From Palleronia sp. LCG004 (GTDB taxonomy: Bacteria; Pseudomonadota; Alphaproteobacteria; Rhodobacterales; Rhodobacteraceae), in NCBI RefSeq assembly GCF_032931615.1, contig NZ_CP136759.1, forward strand, positions 2,046,001 to 2,110,000: DNA of 64,000 bases. The letters run 5' to 3'. Positions within the stretch are counted from its first letter, which is position 1; every line of letters begins with the position of its first letter. The notes under the pieces are model-generated. The model did not search any database. It worked only from the letters and a program-made list of their open reading frames with translations, and was not told the DNA's origin. The translations under genes were made by a program, and so were the position numbers. Of this stretch, positions 25,855 to 34,851 are shown in pieces.

Positions 25855-26631
25855 ATGACCTTCCGCGACAGACTTGCCGCCATCCTCGACCGCCGCGCGA
25901 CGAGGGATTTCATCCTCTGGGTGATCGTCTTCAACGCGATCCTGCTCGGGCTCGAAACCTCGGAGGAGATCATGTCCGAGATGGGCGCGGTGATCGTCGC
26001 GCTCGACCGGGTATGCCTTGCCATCTTCGTGATCGAGATCGGGGCCAAGCTCGTGGCGCATGGGCGCGGCTTCTTCCGATCGGGTTGGAACGTCTTCGAC
26101 GCGATCATCGTGGGCATCGCGCTGTTTCCCGCGGGACAGGGCCTGTCGGTGCTGCGTGCGCTCAGAATCCTGCGGGTGCTGCGGGTGATCTCGGCCGCGC
26201 CGCGCCTGCGCCGCGTGGTCGAGGGGTTCGTCACCGCCCTGCCCGGCATGGGCAGCGTGTTCCTGTTGATGGGTCTGATCTTCTATATCGGCGCGGTGAT
26301 GGCCACGAAGCTGTTCGGGGACGCCTTTCCGGAATGGTTCGGCGATCTGGGCCTGTCGGCCTATTCGCTCTTCCAGATCATGACGCTGGAATCGTGGTCG
26401 ATGGGCATCGTTCGCCCGGTGATGGAGCAATTCCCCTATGCCTGGGCGTTCTTCGTGCCGTTCATCATGGTCACGACCTTCGCGGTCGTGAACCTTCTGG
26501 TGGGCCTCATCGTCAACTCGATGCAGGACGCCCATGCCGAGGAATCGAACAAGGCGACCGACGCCTATCGCGACGAGGTGATGGCGCGCCTCAGATCCAT
26601 CGAGGAGCGCCTGGCCAGCCGCGAGGGCTGA
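25855..26631 (+). CDS. Bacterial voltage-gated sodium channel (NaChBac/NavAb family)
   Basis: A 258-residue six-helix channel subunit forming a tetramer. The S4 voltage sensor has Arg101, Arg104, Arg107 and Arg110 at every third position (LRALRILRVLR), and the selectivity filter TLESWSM lies at 177-183 with Glu179, identical to the NavAb type. S6 is followed by a charged, heptad-like C-terminal tail (EESNKATDAYRDEVMARL) typical of the four-helix bundle. It would admit sodium on depolarisation, in marine bacteria linked to motility and pH. ATG at 25855 has AAGGGA 6 bases upstream; ATG at 25825 is the alternative. It follows ktrAB and is convergent with dxs, 3 bp apart. Confidence 0.95.
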   Translation: MTFRDRLAAILDRRATRDFILWVIVFNAILLGLETSEEIMSEMGAVIVALDRVCLAIFVIEIGAKLVAHGRGFFRSGWNVFDAIIVGIALFPAGQGLSVLRALRILRVLRVISAAPRLRRVVEGFVTALPGMGSVFLLMGLIFYIGAVMATKLFGDAFPEWFGDLGLSAYSLFQIMTLESWSMGIVRPVMEQFPYAWAFFVPFIMVTTFAVVNLLVGLIVNSMQDAHAEESNKATDAYRDEVMARLRSIEERLASREG

Positions 26632-26634
26632 GCC

Positions 26635-28560
26635 TCAGGCGCGCCGGGCGATGCTCTCGACGCCCAGGACCGACAGGACCTTGCGCTCGATATGCTCGGC
26701 GTTGAGTTCGGCCGCGTCGTACATCTCGCGCGGGGAGGCCTGGTCGATGAACGTGTCGGGCAGGACCATGGAGCGATAGACGAGGCCCGCGTCGAAGACG
26801 CCTTCCTCGGCCAGAAGCTGCGCCACGTGGCTGCCGAAGCCGCCCACGGCCCCCTCCTCGATCGTGATGAGCGCGTCGTGATCGCGCGCGAGCCCCAGGA
26901 TCATCTCGCGGTCGAGCGGCTTGGCAAAGCGCGCATCGGCAACGGTGGGCGTGATCCCGCGCGAGGCCAGCGCCTCGCAGGCATCCTCGACCTCTCCCAG
27001 ACGCGCGCCGAAATTCAGGATCGCGACGCCCTTGCCCTCGCGGATCATCCGGCCGCGCCCGATCTCGAGCACCTCGCCCTTCTTGGGAAGCTCCACGCCG
27101 CGCCCCTCGCCGCGGGGGAAGCGGAAGGCGATCGGGCCATCGTCATGCGCGGCGGCCGTTGCGACCATGTGCATGAGCTCGGCCTCGTCCGAGGCGGCCA
27201 TCACGGTGAAACCGGGCAGGTTCGCCAGATAGGCGACGTCGAAGGACCCCGCATGGGTTGCGCCGTCGGCCCCGACGAGGCCCGCGCGGTCGATAGCGAA
27301 CCGCACCGGAAGCCCCTGCAACGCCACGTCGTGGACCACCTGGTCGAAGCCGCGCTGCAGGAAGGTCGAATAGATCGCGCAGAAGGGTTTCATCCCGCCG
27401 GCGGCAAGCCCGGCGCAGAAGGTCACGCCGTGCTGTTCGGCGATGCCCACGTCGAAGCAGCGGCTGGGATAGCGTTCCGCGAACTTGGTGAGGCCGGTGC
27501 CGTCAGGCATCGCGGCGGTCACGGCGCAGACGCGTTCGTCCTCGGCCGCCTCGGCCAGAAGGGCCTTGGCGAAGACGCTGGTATAGGACGGGCCGCCGGG
27601 CTTGGATTTCGCCTGCTCGCCCGTCATCACGTCGAATTTCGAGGTCGCGTGACCGCGATCCGCGCGCTCCTCGGCGGGGGCGTATCCCTTGCCCTTCTTG
27701 GTGATGGCGTGGATCAGGACCGGGCCGGTCGCGCGGGCGCGTACCGTCCTGAGCACCGGCAGCAGCTGCTCCATGTCGTGGCCGTCGATGGGGCCCACAT
27801 AGGAGAAGCCGAGTTCCTCGAACATCGTGCCGCCGATCACGGAATGCTTGAGCAGGTCCTTGGCGCGGCGCGCACCGCTCTGGAAGGGCTGCGGCAGCAT
27901 GGAGACCGCGCCCTTGGCCGCGGCCTTGAGCTCCTGGAAGGGGGCACCGGCATAGAGGCGGCTGAGATAGGACGACATCGCGCCCACGGGCGGGGCGATC
28001 GACATCTCGTTGTCGTTGAGGATCACGAAGAGTCGCTTGTCGAGTGCACCGGCATTGTTCATCGCCTCGTAGGCCATGCCGGCGCTGAGCGCGCCGTCGC
28101 CGATCACCGCGATCGCGTCGCCAAGCGACGGATCGGGCGCGCCGCCCAGATCCCGAGCCACCGCGAACCCGAGCGCCGCGCTGATCGAGGTCGAGCTGTG
28201 GGCCGCCCCGAACGGATCGAAGGGGGATTCGGTGCGCTTGGTGAACCCGCTGAGCCCGTCCTTCTGGCGCAGGGTGCGGATGCGGTCGCGCCGCCCGGTC
28301 AGGATCTTGTGCGGATAGCTCTGGTGGCTCACGTCCCAGATCAGCCGGTCGCGCGGCGTGTCGAACACCGCATGGAGCGCCACGGTCAGTTCGACCACGC
28401 CCAGCCCCGCGCCCAGATGGCCGCCCGTATGACTGACCGCGTCGATCGTCTCGGTCCGAAGCTCGTCTGCCACGCGGCGCAGATCCGCATCGGAGAGGTC
28501 ACGCAGATCCGCGAGGCTCTGGATCCGGTCGAGATGGGGCGTTTGCGGGCGATCGGTCAT
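26635..28560 (-). CDS. dxs: 1-deoxy-D-xylulose-5-phosphate synthase
   Basis: A 641-residue thiamine-diphosphate enzyme that condenses pyruvate and glyceraldehyde 3-phosphate, the first step of the MEP isoprenoid pathway. [18 protein letters not shown] is the ThDP-binding stretch, HGLHSH-type [14 protein letters not shown] is at the N-terminus, and [13 protein letters not shown] with [15 protein letters not shown] are in the pyrimidine-binding domain. Length is standard. It is the last gene of the HDAC-like/xseB/ispA/dxs run, 68 bp behind ispA, and has its own candidate promoter. Confidence 0.97.
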   Translation of the reverse strand: MTDRPQTPHLDRIQSLADLRDLSDADLRRVADELRTETIDAVSHTGGHLGAGLGVVELTVALHAVFDTPRDRLIWDVSHQSYPHKILTGRRDRIRTLRQKDGLSGFTKRTESPFDPFGAAHSSTSISAALGFAVARDLGGAPDPSLGDAIAVIGDGALSAGMAYEAMNNAGALDKRLFVILNDNEMSIAPPVGAMSSYLSRLYAGAPFQELKAAAKGAVSMLPQPFQSGARRAKDLLKHSVIGGTMFEELGFSYVGPIDGHDMEQLLPVLRTVRARATGPVLIHAITKKGKGYAPAEERADRGHATSKFDVMTGEQAKSKPGGPSYTSVFAKALLAEAAEDERVCAVTAAMPDGTGLTKFAERYPSRCFDVGIAEQHGVTFCAGLAAGGMKPFCAIYSTFLQRGFDQVVHDVALQGLPVRFAIDRAGLVGADGATHAGSFDVAYLANLPGFTVMAASDEAELMHMVATAAAHDDGPIAFRFPRGEGRGVELPKKGEVLEIGRGRMIREGKGVAILNFGARLGEVEDACEALASRGITPTVADARFAKPLDREMILGLARDHDALITIEEGAVGGFGSHVAQLLAEEGVFDAGLVYRSMVLPDTFIDQASPREMYDAAELNAEHIERKVLSVLGVESIARRA

Positions 28561-28586
28561 GGCATCCTCGGCTTGACAAGTGGTTC

Positions 28587-28615
28587 AGCCTAACCCGACA
28601 GACGGGGTGTGGCAA
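28587..28615 (-). promoter_or_regulatory. Candidate promoter of dxs
   Basis: On the minus strand TTGCCA (28615-28610) and TAGGCT (28592-28587) are 17 bp apart, about 26 bp before the dxs start codon. It would let dxs be expressed apart from the upstream ispA operon. Hexamer matches are 5/6 and 3/6; unproven. Confidence 0.4.
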
Positions 28616-28628
28616 AGGGGATCGGCTT

Positions 28629-29489
28629 TCAGCGGTCCCGCGACACGACGAAGCGGGCGCAATCGCGCAGGGTCTCGGCCTCGGGGCCGTAGGGCGCGAG
28701 CGCGTCGCAGGCCTCCGCGACCAGCGCGTCGGCGCGCGCGCGTGCGCCGTCCACGCCCAGCAGCGAGACGAAGGTCGCCTTGTTGGCACCGGCATCCTTG
28801 CCCACGGCCTTGCCCGTGGCACCGGCATCGCCCGTCGCGTCGAGAAGGTCGTCGGCGATCTGGAAGGCCAGTCCCAGCGCGCGGGCATAGGCCCCGAGAG
28901 GTTCGGGATCGCCGCGCCCGAGGATCGCGCCCGCCCGTCCCGACCATTCGATGAGCGCGCCGGTCTTGCCCGCCTGCAGACGCATGATCGCGTCGAGATC
29001 GAGCGGGCTCTCGGCCGTCTCGGCCTCGATGTCGCGGGCCTGGCCCAGCACCATTCCCGCGGCCCCCGCGGCGTTGGCGAGGGCGGCCACGAGCGCCACG
29101 CGGATACCGGGATCGGCATGACAGGCCTCGGAGGCCAGAAGTTCGAAGGCCAGCGTCTGGAGCGCGTCGCCGGCGAGGATCGCCGTCGCTTCGTCCCATT
29201 TGCGGTGCAGGGTCGGCTGGCCGCGGCGCAGATCGTCGTCGTCCATCGCGGGCAGATCGTCGTGGACGAGGCTGTAGGCATGCAGCGCCTCGATCGCGGC
29301 GGCGGCCGTGACGGCGTCGCCGACATCGTGGAGCCGCGCGCCCTCGATCACCAGAAACCCGCGCAGCCGCTTGCCGCCCGTCAGCGCGTGGCGCATCGCG
29401 TCATGGAGCGGATCGCGGCCCGGCACGGCCTGCAGAAGCCGCGCCTCGACCTCGGCCGCCGCCCCGTCGAGAGCGTCGCGAAAGCTCAC
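28629..29489 (-). CDS. ispA: Polyprenyl (farnesyl/geranylgeranyl) diphosphate synthase
   Basis: A 286-residue all-helical prenyltransferase that elongates DMAPP with IPP. The first Asp-rich motif is DDLPAMD at 77-83 and the second is DDLLD at 213-217; GGKRLRG near 38-44 binds IPP. The residues before the first motif (AYSLVH) fit a farnesyl diphosphate synthase. The GTG start at 29489 overlaps the xseB stop as GTGA. It links xseB to dxs in the usual alphaproteobacterial order. Confidence 0.93.
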   Translation of the reverse strand: MSFRDALDGAAAEVEARLLQAVPGRDPLHDAMRHALTGGKRLRGFLVIEGARLHDVGDAVTAAAAIEALHAYSLVHDDLPAMDDDDLRRGQPTLHRKWDEATAILAGDALQTLAFELLASEACHADPGIRVALVAALANAAGAAGMVLGQARDIEAETAESPLDLDAIMRLQAGKTGALIEWSGRAGAILGRGDPEPLGAYARALGLAFQIADDLLDATGDAGATGKAVGKDAGANKATFVSLLGVDGARARADALVAEACDALAPYGPEAETLRDCARFVVSRDR

Positions 29490-29728
29490 TGCGGATCGAT
29501 CGGGGTGGTGCCTTTCGGCTGTCCGTCGGCGTCGAGCGTGATGGCCGCGACCTTCTCCTCGGCCTCGGCCAGCTTGTCGGCGCAGCGTTTCTTGAGGTCG
29601 GCCCCGCGCTGGTAGAGCGTGATCGATTCCTCGAGCGGCACGTCGCCCGAATCGAGCTTGGCCACCACCTGTTCGAGCTCGGCCATCGCCTCCTCGAAGC
29701 TCATCTCCGTCACCGGCCTGTCGCTCAT
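29486..29728 (-). CDS. xseB: Exodeoxyribonuclease VII small subunit
   Basis: An 80-residue helical protein. SFEEAMAELEQVVAKLDSG and VPLEESITLYQRGADLKK are the family signature. It binds the XseA large subunit to form the single-strand exonuclease VII. Overlaps its neighbours at both ends (ATGA with the HDAC-like gene, GTGA with ispA). The large subunit is not in the window. Confidence 0.95.
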   Translation of the reverse strand: MSDRPVTEMSFEEAMAELEQVVAKLDSGDVPLEESITLYQRGADLKKRCADKLAEAEEKVAAITLDADGQPKGTTPIDPQ

Positions 29729-30645
29729 GCCGCGCGCTCCTGCAAGGTCGTCACATGGGCCGCGACCGACGCGGCCAGCGCGTCAAGATCATATCCCCCC
29801 TCGAGAGTCGAGACGATCCGCCCGCCGCAGACCTCGTCGGCCACGTCGGCCAGCCGGGCGGTGAGCCATGCGAAATCGTCGGTCTCCCAGTCGAGCTGGG
29901 CAAGCGGATCGTCCGCATGGGCATCGAACCCCGCGGAGATCAGTAGCAGATCGGGCTTCCAGTCGAGAAGTTTCGGAAAGACACGATCCTCGTAGACATC
30001 GCGCATGTGCTTGCCGTCGGTCATCGGATGCAGCGGCAGATTGACGATCTGGCCGTGCGCGCCCCTCTCGGACGGCTGGCCCGTCCCGGGATAGAGCGGC
30101 GATTGATGCGACGAGACGAAAAGCGCGCGCCCCTCGTCCCAGAGCAGGTCCTGCGTGCCGTTGCCGTGATGCACGTCGAAATCCACGATCGCGACCCGGT
30201 CCAGCCCGTGCCGGTCGAGCGCGTGCCTGGCGGCGATCGCCACGTTGCCGAAGAGGCAGAATCCCATGGCGGTCTGCCGTTCGGCATGGTGGCCGGGGGG
30301 ACGGCAGCCGACGAAGGCGGACCTGGCCTCGCCGCCCAGAACCGCATCGACCGCCGCGACGCAGCCGCCGACACCGCGAAGCGCCGCCTCGACCGAGCCG
30401 TTGGTCAGATGGGTGTCGGCGTCGAGCTGCCGATGGCCGTGTTCGGGCTCGGCCGCGCGGACCTTGGAAAGATATGCCTGCGGGTGGCAGAGCAGCACGT
30501 CGGCATCGTCGCAGATCGGCGCGGCGCGCCGTTCGAGCCCCAGCGGGGCCAGCGCCGACTCGACCGCCTCGAGCCGGGCGACCTGTTCGGGATGGCCCGC
30601 GGGCGTGACGTGACGCCGTCCCGCATCGCTCGAATACCAGATCAT
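29725..30645 (-). CDS. Histone deacetylase-family amidohydrolase
   Basis: A 306-residue arginase/deacetylase-fold zinc enzyme. RPPGHHAE has His119-His120, the metal ligands are Asp157 and His159 in VDFDVHHGNGTQ and the Asp in AGFDAH, and LEGGY is present near the C-terminus; all catalytic residues are there. Bacterial members act on acetylpolyamines, acetoin-related or other acyl-amides. Here it starts the xseB/ispA/dxs operon with an ATGA overlap, an arrangement common in Rhodobacterales. ATG at 30645. Confidence 0.92.
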   Translation of the reverse strand: MIWYSSDAGRRHVTPAGHPEQVARLEAVESALAPLGLERRAAPICDDADVLLCHPQAYLSKVRAAEPEHGHRQLDADTHLTNGSVEAALRGVGGCVAAVDAVLGGEARSAFVGCRPPGHHAERQTAMGFCLFGNVAIAARHALDRHGLDRVAIVDFDVHHGNGTQDLLWDEGRALFVSSHQSPLYPGTGQPSERGAHGQIVNLPLHPMTDGKHMRDVYEDRVFPKLLDWKPDLLLISAGFDAHADDPLAQLDWETDDFAWLTARLADVADEVCGGRIVSTLEGGYDLDALAASVAAHVTTLQERAA

Positions 30646-30710
30646 GTCGGTTCTCCTCCGCCCGGTCGCCTCCCGACGTCGCCCATAAGCGCGGCCGGAT
30701 CAAGCCCGGC

Positions 30711-31424
30711 TCAGTCGCTGAGCAGGACGTATCCCGATCCGCGCACCGTCTGGAGATAGCGGGGCTGCTTCGGATCGGCCTCGATCTTGCGCCTGAGCCG
30801 GGTGATCTGGACATCGACCGCGCGGTCCTGCGCGATCTCTCCGTCGGGGCCGGTGCGGCCCAGGTCCTCGATGAGCTTGGCGCGGCTCACCGTCTCGCCC
30901 ACATTGCCCGAGAAGATCCGCATGAGCTGTGCCTCGGTCGTGGTGAGGCGCACGGGCTGGTCGCCCTGCCACATCTCGCCACGCCCCACGTCGTAGCGGA
31001 CCGGCCCGAGTTGCAGGATCTTCGGTGCCTCGCCGGGATCGACCTCGTGCGGGACACGCCGCAGGATCGCGTTGACCCGAAGCAGAAGCTCCTTCGGCTC
31101 GAAGGGCTTTGCGAGATAATCGTCCGCCCCGGCCTCGAGCCCGTCGATCCGGTCCGACGTCTCGCCCAGAGCGGTCAGCAGCAGGATCGGCATGTCGCGG
31201 CTGCGCCTGAGATCGCGGGTGAGGCTGACGCCGTCCTCGCCCGGCATCATCACGTCGAGCACGATCAAGTCGAAATCGAGCCCCCCGAGGAGGCGTCGCG
31301 CCTGTTCGGCATCGCGCGCGCCCGTGACGTAGAAGCCGTTGCGCGACAGGAACCGGCAGAGAAGCTGCCGGATCCTCTCGTCGTCGTCGACGATCAGCAG
31401 ATGGGCATCGACCTCGCCCGTCAT
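30711..31424 (-). CDS. petR: OmpR-family response regulator, PetR-like
   Basis: A 237-residue response regulator. The receiver has the acidic pocket DDD at 13-15, the phospho-accepting Asp57 in VLDVMMPGEDG, and Lys in YLAKPF; the C-terminal OmpR winged helix has AVDVQITRLRRKIE and TVRGSGYVL. It is coupled by ATGA to the MarR-type gene, the arrangement of petP-petR of Rhodobacter capsulatus, required there for cytochrome bc1 expression. No histidine kinase gene is adjacent. ATG at 31424. Confidence 0.85.
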   Translation of the reverse strand: MTGEVDAHLLIVDDDERIRQLLCRFLSRNGFYVTGARDAEQARRLLGGLDFDLIVLDVMMPGEDGVSLTRDLRRSRDMPILLLTALGETSDRIDGLEAGADDYLAKPFEPKELLLRVNAILRRVPHEVDPGEAPKILQLGPVRYDVGRGEMWQGDQPVRLTTTEAQLMRIFSGNVGETVSRAKLIEDLGRTGPDGEIAQDRAVDVQITRLRRKIEADPKQPRYLQTVRGSGYVLLSD

Positions 31425-31921
31425 TCCGCAGCCTCGCGCACGGCCTCGAACTGGTTGCGCTGTTCGGGGTCCATCATCGCCTCGAGCACCGCGCGGAAGC
31501 CCGCGACCGCCTGCGGCCCCGCCTCCCGGAAGGCCGCGCGGAGCCGTGCGCGCTGCGCCTCGCCCAGCTCGGCCTCGAGCGACAGGCCGGTCTCGGTCAG
31601 GTGGAGGTGACGCTCGCGCCGGTCGCGCGACCCGATGCGGCTCTCGACGAGGCCGTCCTCGATCAAGGTTCTCAGGACGCGGTTCAACGACTGCTTGGTC
31701 ACGCCCAGAATGCCCAGGAGGCTCGTCACCGTGGTGCCCGGCGCGCGATTGATGAAATGCAGCGCGCGGTGATGCGCCCGGCCGTAGCCATGCTGCACCA
31801 GGATCCGGTCGGGATCGTCGGTAAATCCGCGATAGGCGAAGAACATCGCCTCGACCCCGCGCCGCAACTGCGCATCGGTCAGAAACAGAAGGCTTTCGCC
31901 CCCCGATCGCGTCCTGTCCAT
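31421..31921 (-). CDS. petP: MarR-family regulator, PetP-like
   Basis: A 166-residue MarR winged-helix protein. HHRALHFINRAPGTTV is the dimer/DNA region start, GVTKQSLNRVLRTLIEDGLVE the recognition helix and SRDRRERHLHLTETG the wing. The pair with petR and the 18-kDa size match R. capsulatus PetP. It starts with an ATG at 31921 and its stop overlaps petR as ATGA. It is divergent from ilvE; a palindrome in the shared region at 32018-32034 could be its operator. Confidence 0.83.
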   Translation of the reverse strand: MDRTRSGGESLLFLTDAQLRRGVEAMFFAYRGFTDDPDRILVQHGYGRAHHRALHFINRAPGTTVTSLLGILGVTKQSLNRVLRTLIEDGLVESRIGSRDRRERHLHLTETGLSLEAELGEAQRARLRAAFREAGPQAVAGFRAVLEAMMDPEQRNQFEAVREAAE

Positions 31922-32017
31922 GCGGTTCCTCCTTGCTCCCTCGGGGGCACATTACGTCAGCCTTGTTGACATTCCAAGTCGCCACTGTTACCCGAGACTG
32001 TCGTTTGCAGCAACAAT

Positions 32018-32034
32018 ATGTCCGAAACGGACAT
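32018..32034. promoter_or_regulatory. Palindrome between petP and ilvE
   Basis: ATGTCCG at 32018-32024 and CGGACAT at 32028-32034 form a perfect 7-bp inverted repeat with an AAA centre. A TTGACA hexamer lies at 31966-31971. The repeat is 43 bp before the ilvE ATG and about 97 bp before petP's start on the other strand. It is a candidate operator for the MarR-type regulator or another factor; unproven. Confidence 0.45.
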
Positions 32035-32076
32035 TGCATCGCAACATATGAAATTCAAGGAAGGGGATTGGTGGAC

Positions 32077-32946
32077 ATGTCCGGAGGCTACGACGATCGC
32101 GACGGAAAGATCTGGATGGATGGCGCGCTGGTGGAATGGCGCGATGCGAAGGTGCACATCCTGAGCCACGCGCTGCATTACGCAAGCTCGGTGTTCGAGG
32201 GCGAGCGCTGCTACGACGGAACGATCTTCGAGGGTCACGCCCATTCCGAGCGGCTGATCCGGTCCGCCGCGCTGATCGATTTCGAGATCCCCTACACCGC
32301 CGAGCAGATCGACGCCGCCAAGGAAGAGGTGCTCAAGGCCAACGGGCTCGAGAATGCCTATGTCCGCGCGGTCGCGTGGCGCGGGGCGGGCCCCGACATG
32401 GGCGTGGCCTCCGCGCGCAATCCGGTGCGGATGGCCGTCGCGGCATGGGAATGGGGCAATTACTACGGCGATGCCAAGACGCGCGGCGCCAAGCTCGACC
32501 TGTCGAAATGGAAGCGGCCCTCGCCCGAGACGATCCCCTCAGAGGCCAAGGCCGCCGGTCTCTACATGATCTGCACGATGTCGAAACACGCCGCCGAGGC
32601 CAAGGGATGCTCGGACGCGATGATGCTCGACTATCGCGGCTACGTGGCCGAGGCGACGGGGGCGAACATCTTCTTCGTGAAGGACGGCGAGGTGCATACG
32701 CCGCTGCCCGACTGCTTCCTCAACGGGATCACGCGCCAGACCGTCCTGAAGATGCTCAAGGAAAAGGGCATCACGGTCCACGAGCGCCACATCATGCCCG
32801 AGGAGCTGGAAGGCTTCCAGCAATGCTGGCTGACCGGGACCGCGGCCGAGGTCACGCCCGTGGGGCAGATCGGCGATTACAGCTTCGAGGTCGGCGCGCT
32901 GACCCGCGACATCTCCGACAGCTACGAGAAGCTCGTCCGGAGCTAG
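32077..32946 (+). CDS. ilvE: Branched-chain amino acid aminotransferase
   Basis: A 289-residue fold-type IV PLP aminotransferase for the last step of Leu/Ile/Val synthesis. It starts GGYDDRDGKIWMDG, has ALHYASSVFEGERCY, the PLP-binding Lys158 in SEAKAAGLYM, and GYVAEATGANIFF with TPLPDCFLNGITRQT, all standard. Start is ATG at 32077 with AAGGGG 10 bases upstream; a GTG at 32071 is possible. It is divergent from petP and convergent with the EamA gene, with a strong hairpin between. Confidence 0.95.
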   Translation: MSGGYDDRDGKIWMDGALVEWRDAKVHILSHALHYASSVFEGERCYDGTIFEGHAHSERLIRSAALIDFEIPYTAEQIDAAKEEVLKANGLENAYVRAVAWRGAGPDMGVASARNPVRMAVAAWEWGNYYGDAKTRGAKLDLSKWKRPSPETIPSEAKAAGLYMICTMSKHAAEAKGCSDAMMLDYRGYVAEATGANIFFVKDGEVHTPLPDCFLNGITRQTVLKMLKEKGITVHERHIMPEELEGFQQCWLTGTAAEVTPVGQIGDYSFEVGALTRDISDSYEKLVRS

Positions 32947-32953
32947 AAGGTCA

Positions 32954-32989
32954 CGCCCCCGCCCGGCGACTGATCGCCGGGCGGGGGCG
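32954..32989. terminator. Shared hairpin between ilvE and the EamA gene
   Basis: A perfect 16-bp inverted repeat (32954-32969 with 32974-32989, loop CTGA), very GC-rich, lies between two convergent stop codons. No T tract follows on either strand, so it may act as a bidirectional terminator by strength of the stem or protect both mRNA 3' ends. Confidence 0.65.
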
Positions 32990-32992
32990 GTC

Positions 32993-33910
32993 TCACATCA
33001 TCCCCTTGGAGCGGAGCTTGCGCCGCGCGATGGCATCCTTGGCGAGCCTGCGCTCGCGCAGCACGATGATGATGCCCGCCGCGATGACGAGCACGGCACC
33101 GGCCAGGGTCTGGACCGTCGGGATCTCGGAAAACCAGAGATAGCCCACCAGGATCGCCCAGAGCATCGAGACATAGGTGAAGGGGGCGAGCGCGCCGGCA
33201 TCGGCATGGCGATAGCTCGAGGTCAGCAGCACCTGCCCCAGCGCCCCGATGAGCCCCGCCCCGATCAGGAGCGCCCATTCCCGCGCATCGGGCACCACCC
33301 AGCCGAAGGGCAGCGTCAGCAGCGACAGGACCGACGCGGTGGCCGAGAAGTAGAAGACGATCGCCTCGACCCGCTCGGTGCCGGACATCGCCTTGATGAA
33401 GGTCTGCGCGAGGGCGGCGAGCGTCGCGGAGGCGAGCGTGAGGCCCACGCCCAGAAGCGCGCCCGCGCCCAGAGAATCCTGCCCCAGACGCGGCCAGACG
33501 ATGATCGTCACGCCGAACAGCCCCAGGATCACGGCGAGGATGCGGATGACGCGGAACGTCTCGCCCAGGATGAGCGCGGCGAAGATCACCAGCATGACGG
33601 GCGTGACGAAGCGGATCGCCGTCGCCTCGGCCAGCGGCAGGTAGGCGAGGCCCGCAAAGCCCATCCCCATCGCGCAGGTGCCCGCGATGCCGCGCACCGC
33701 ATGGGCGCGCCAGTTGTCCGTCTGAAGCCCCGCACGCAGATCGCGCCGCCACCAGAGCCAGAGCGCGATGAGCGGCAACGACAGGAAAGCGCGGAAGAAA
33801 ACGGCCTGCCCCGCCGGCACGCGGACCGAGGCCGCCTTGATGAAAGCCTGCATCAGCGTGAAGAGTGACACGGCGCAGAGGATGAGGAGAATGCCGCGAA
33901 CGGGAGCCAT
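32993..33910 (-). CDS. EamA/DMT-family membrane transporter
   Basis: A 305-residue protein with about ten helices in two EamA repeats. FRAFLSLPLIALW, FAALILGETF, SATLAALAQTFIK and WFSEIPT are typical sites. It probably exports a small metabolite; the substrate is unknown. It is convergent with ilvE and 41 bp downstream of the gene coupled to mobA on the same strand. A second, distinct EamA gene lies at 11458-12393. Confidence 0.85.
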   Translation of the reverse strand: MAPVRGILLILCAVSLFTLMQAFIKAASVRVPAGQAVFFRAFLSLPLIALWLWWRRDLRAGLQTDNWRAHAVRGIAGTCAMGMGFAGLAYLPLAEATAIRFVTPVMLVIFAALILGETFRVIRILAVILGLFGVTIIVWPRLGQDSLGAGALLGVGLTLASATLAALAQTFIKAMSGTERVEAIVFYFSATASVLSLLTLPFGWVVPDAREWALLIGAGLIGALGQVLLTSSYRHADAGALAPFTYVSMLWAILVGYLWFSEIPTVQTLAGAVLVIAAGIIIVLRERRLAKDAIARRKLRSKGMM

Positions 33911-33951
33911 GCCTGAGGGCCTACACCCGCGCCAAGAGAAGGGCCAGAGGG

Positions 33952-34851
33952 CTAGATCCCCTCTCGCGCCGCGATCCCGTCGAGTGTGAGATCGGCGCCG
34001 ATGCCGAGGATCCAGCCCTCCTCCCGCCGCGCGGCGGGCGGTGCGGCATCGAGCAGCGATTCGAGCTGGCCCGTGCGGCAGGCGGCAAAGACGATCCGGG
34101 CGAGCGCCGAGACCTGTGCCGCATCCTTGACCGGGCCCTTCGACGTGCGCGGCAGATCCGGATCGAGCAGACGCCGCGCGACGGTTTCACGGGCGAGCGA
34201 CGGCCAGATCTCGACAAAAGCGACGGGGGCCTCGAGCGGATCGAACGGCCAGATTGCCAGATCCGCCCCGAGCGCCCGGCGCAACCGTGCCAACGTGGCC
34301 ATTCCGGTCATCGCCTGCGATCCCACCGCGCCCGTACCGCCCATCTGCCAGCAATCGAAGCTGCCCTTCGCCAGATCCTCCACCGCCCGGCGGGCGGGCA
34401 GGCCCGGATCGCGGAGGGGCTTCCTGCGGGGAAGGTCGGCGATGTCGCGCGTCGGCAGGCCGTTGAACCAGAAGGGACCGTCGCCCGGCAGCAGTCGGTT
34501 GAGACGACCGGCGATGTCGAAGCGCCCCTCGCCCGGCGGCAATTCGTCGAACGCATCGGCGAACCAGTCCCAGAGCGCGCGGACGTCGTTCCGGCCGGTG
34601 ATCCGCCATGCGAGGCCTTCGGGATAGCCGAAAGGGAAATCGAAGCCCACGAGACTGCGGCGGCCCGCGCGCCGCTCTCTGGCGATCAGGTCGAGCAGCC
34701 ATGCCTCGGCCACGCCCGGGTTGCGCAGATAGACCGATGGCAGCTCTCCCGCAGGGCCGATGACGCTGGCCCAGATCGCGTCGGGCTTCGGCGAGAGGCC
34801 CCGGTCGTGCGCGCCGGACCAGTCGATCATCACCACGGTCCCGAAGGTCAC
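33952..34851 (-). CDS. Unknown protein coupled to mobA, possible RNase H-like fold
   Basis: A 299-residue protein I cannot name. It opens with VVMIDWSGAHDRG, then LVGFDFPFGYPEG near 75-90 and FVEIWPSLARE at about 215; Asp/Asp/Glu at the ends of beta strands in this order recall RNase H-like DUF429-type proteins, but that is inference. There is no signal peptide or membrane helix. The GTG start at 34851 overlaps the mobA stop as GTGA, so it is made together with MobA. It could act in molybdenum-cofactor metabolism or just share the transcript. Confidence 0.6.
   Translation of the reverse strand: MTFGTVVMIDWSGAHDRGLSPKPDAIWASVIGPAGELPSVYLRNPGVAEAWLLDLIARERRAGRRSLVGFDFPFGYPEGLAWRITGRNDVRALWDWFADAFDELPPGEGRFDIAGRLNRLLPGDGPFWFNGLPTRDIADLPRRKPLRDPGLPARRAVEDLAKGSFDCWQMGGTGAVGSQAMTGMATLARLRRALGADLAIWPFDPLEAPVAFVEIWPSLARETVARRLLDPDLPRTSKGPVKDAAQVSALARIVFAACRTGQLESLLDAAPPAARREEGWILGIGADLTLDGIAAREGI

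Noticed and set aside
24253..26535. 760-residue open frame on the minus strand
   Set aside because: Opposite ktrB and the sodium channel; highly charged repeats typical of shadow frames.
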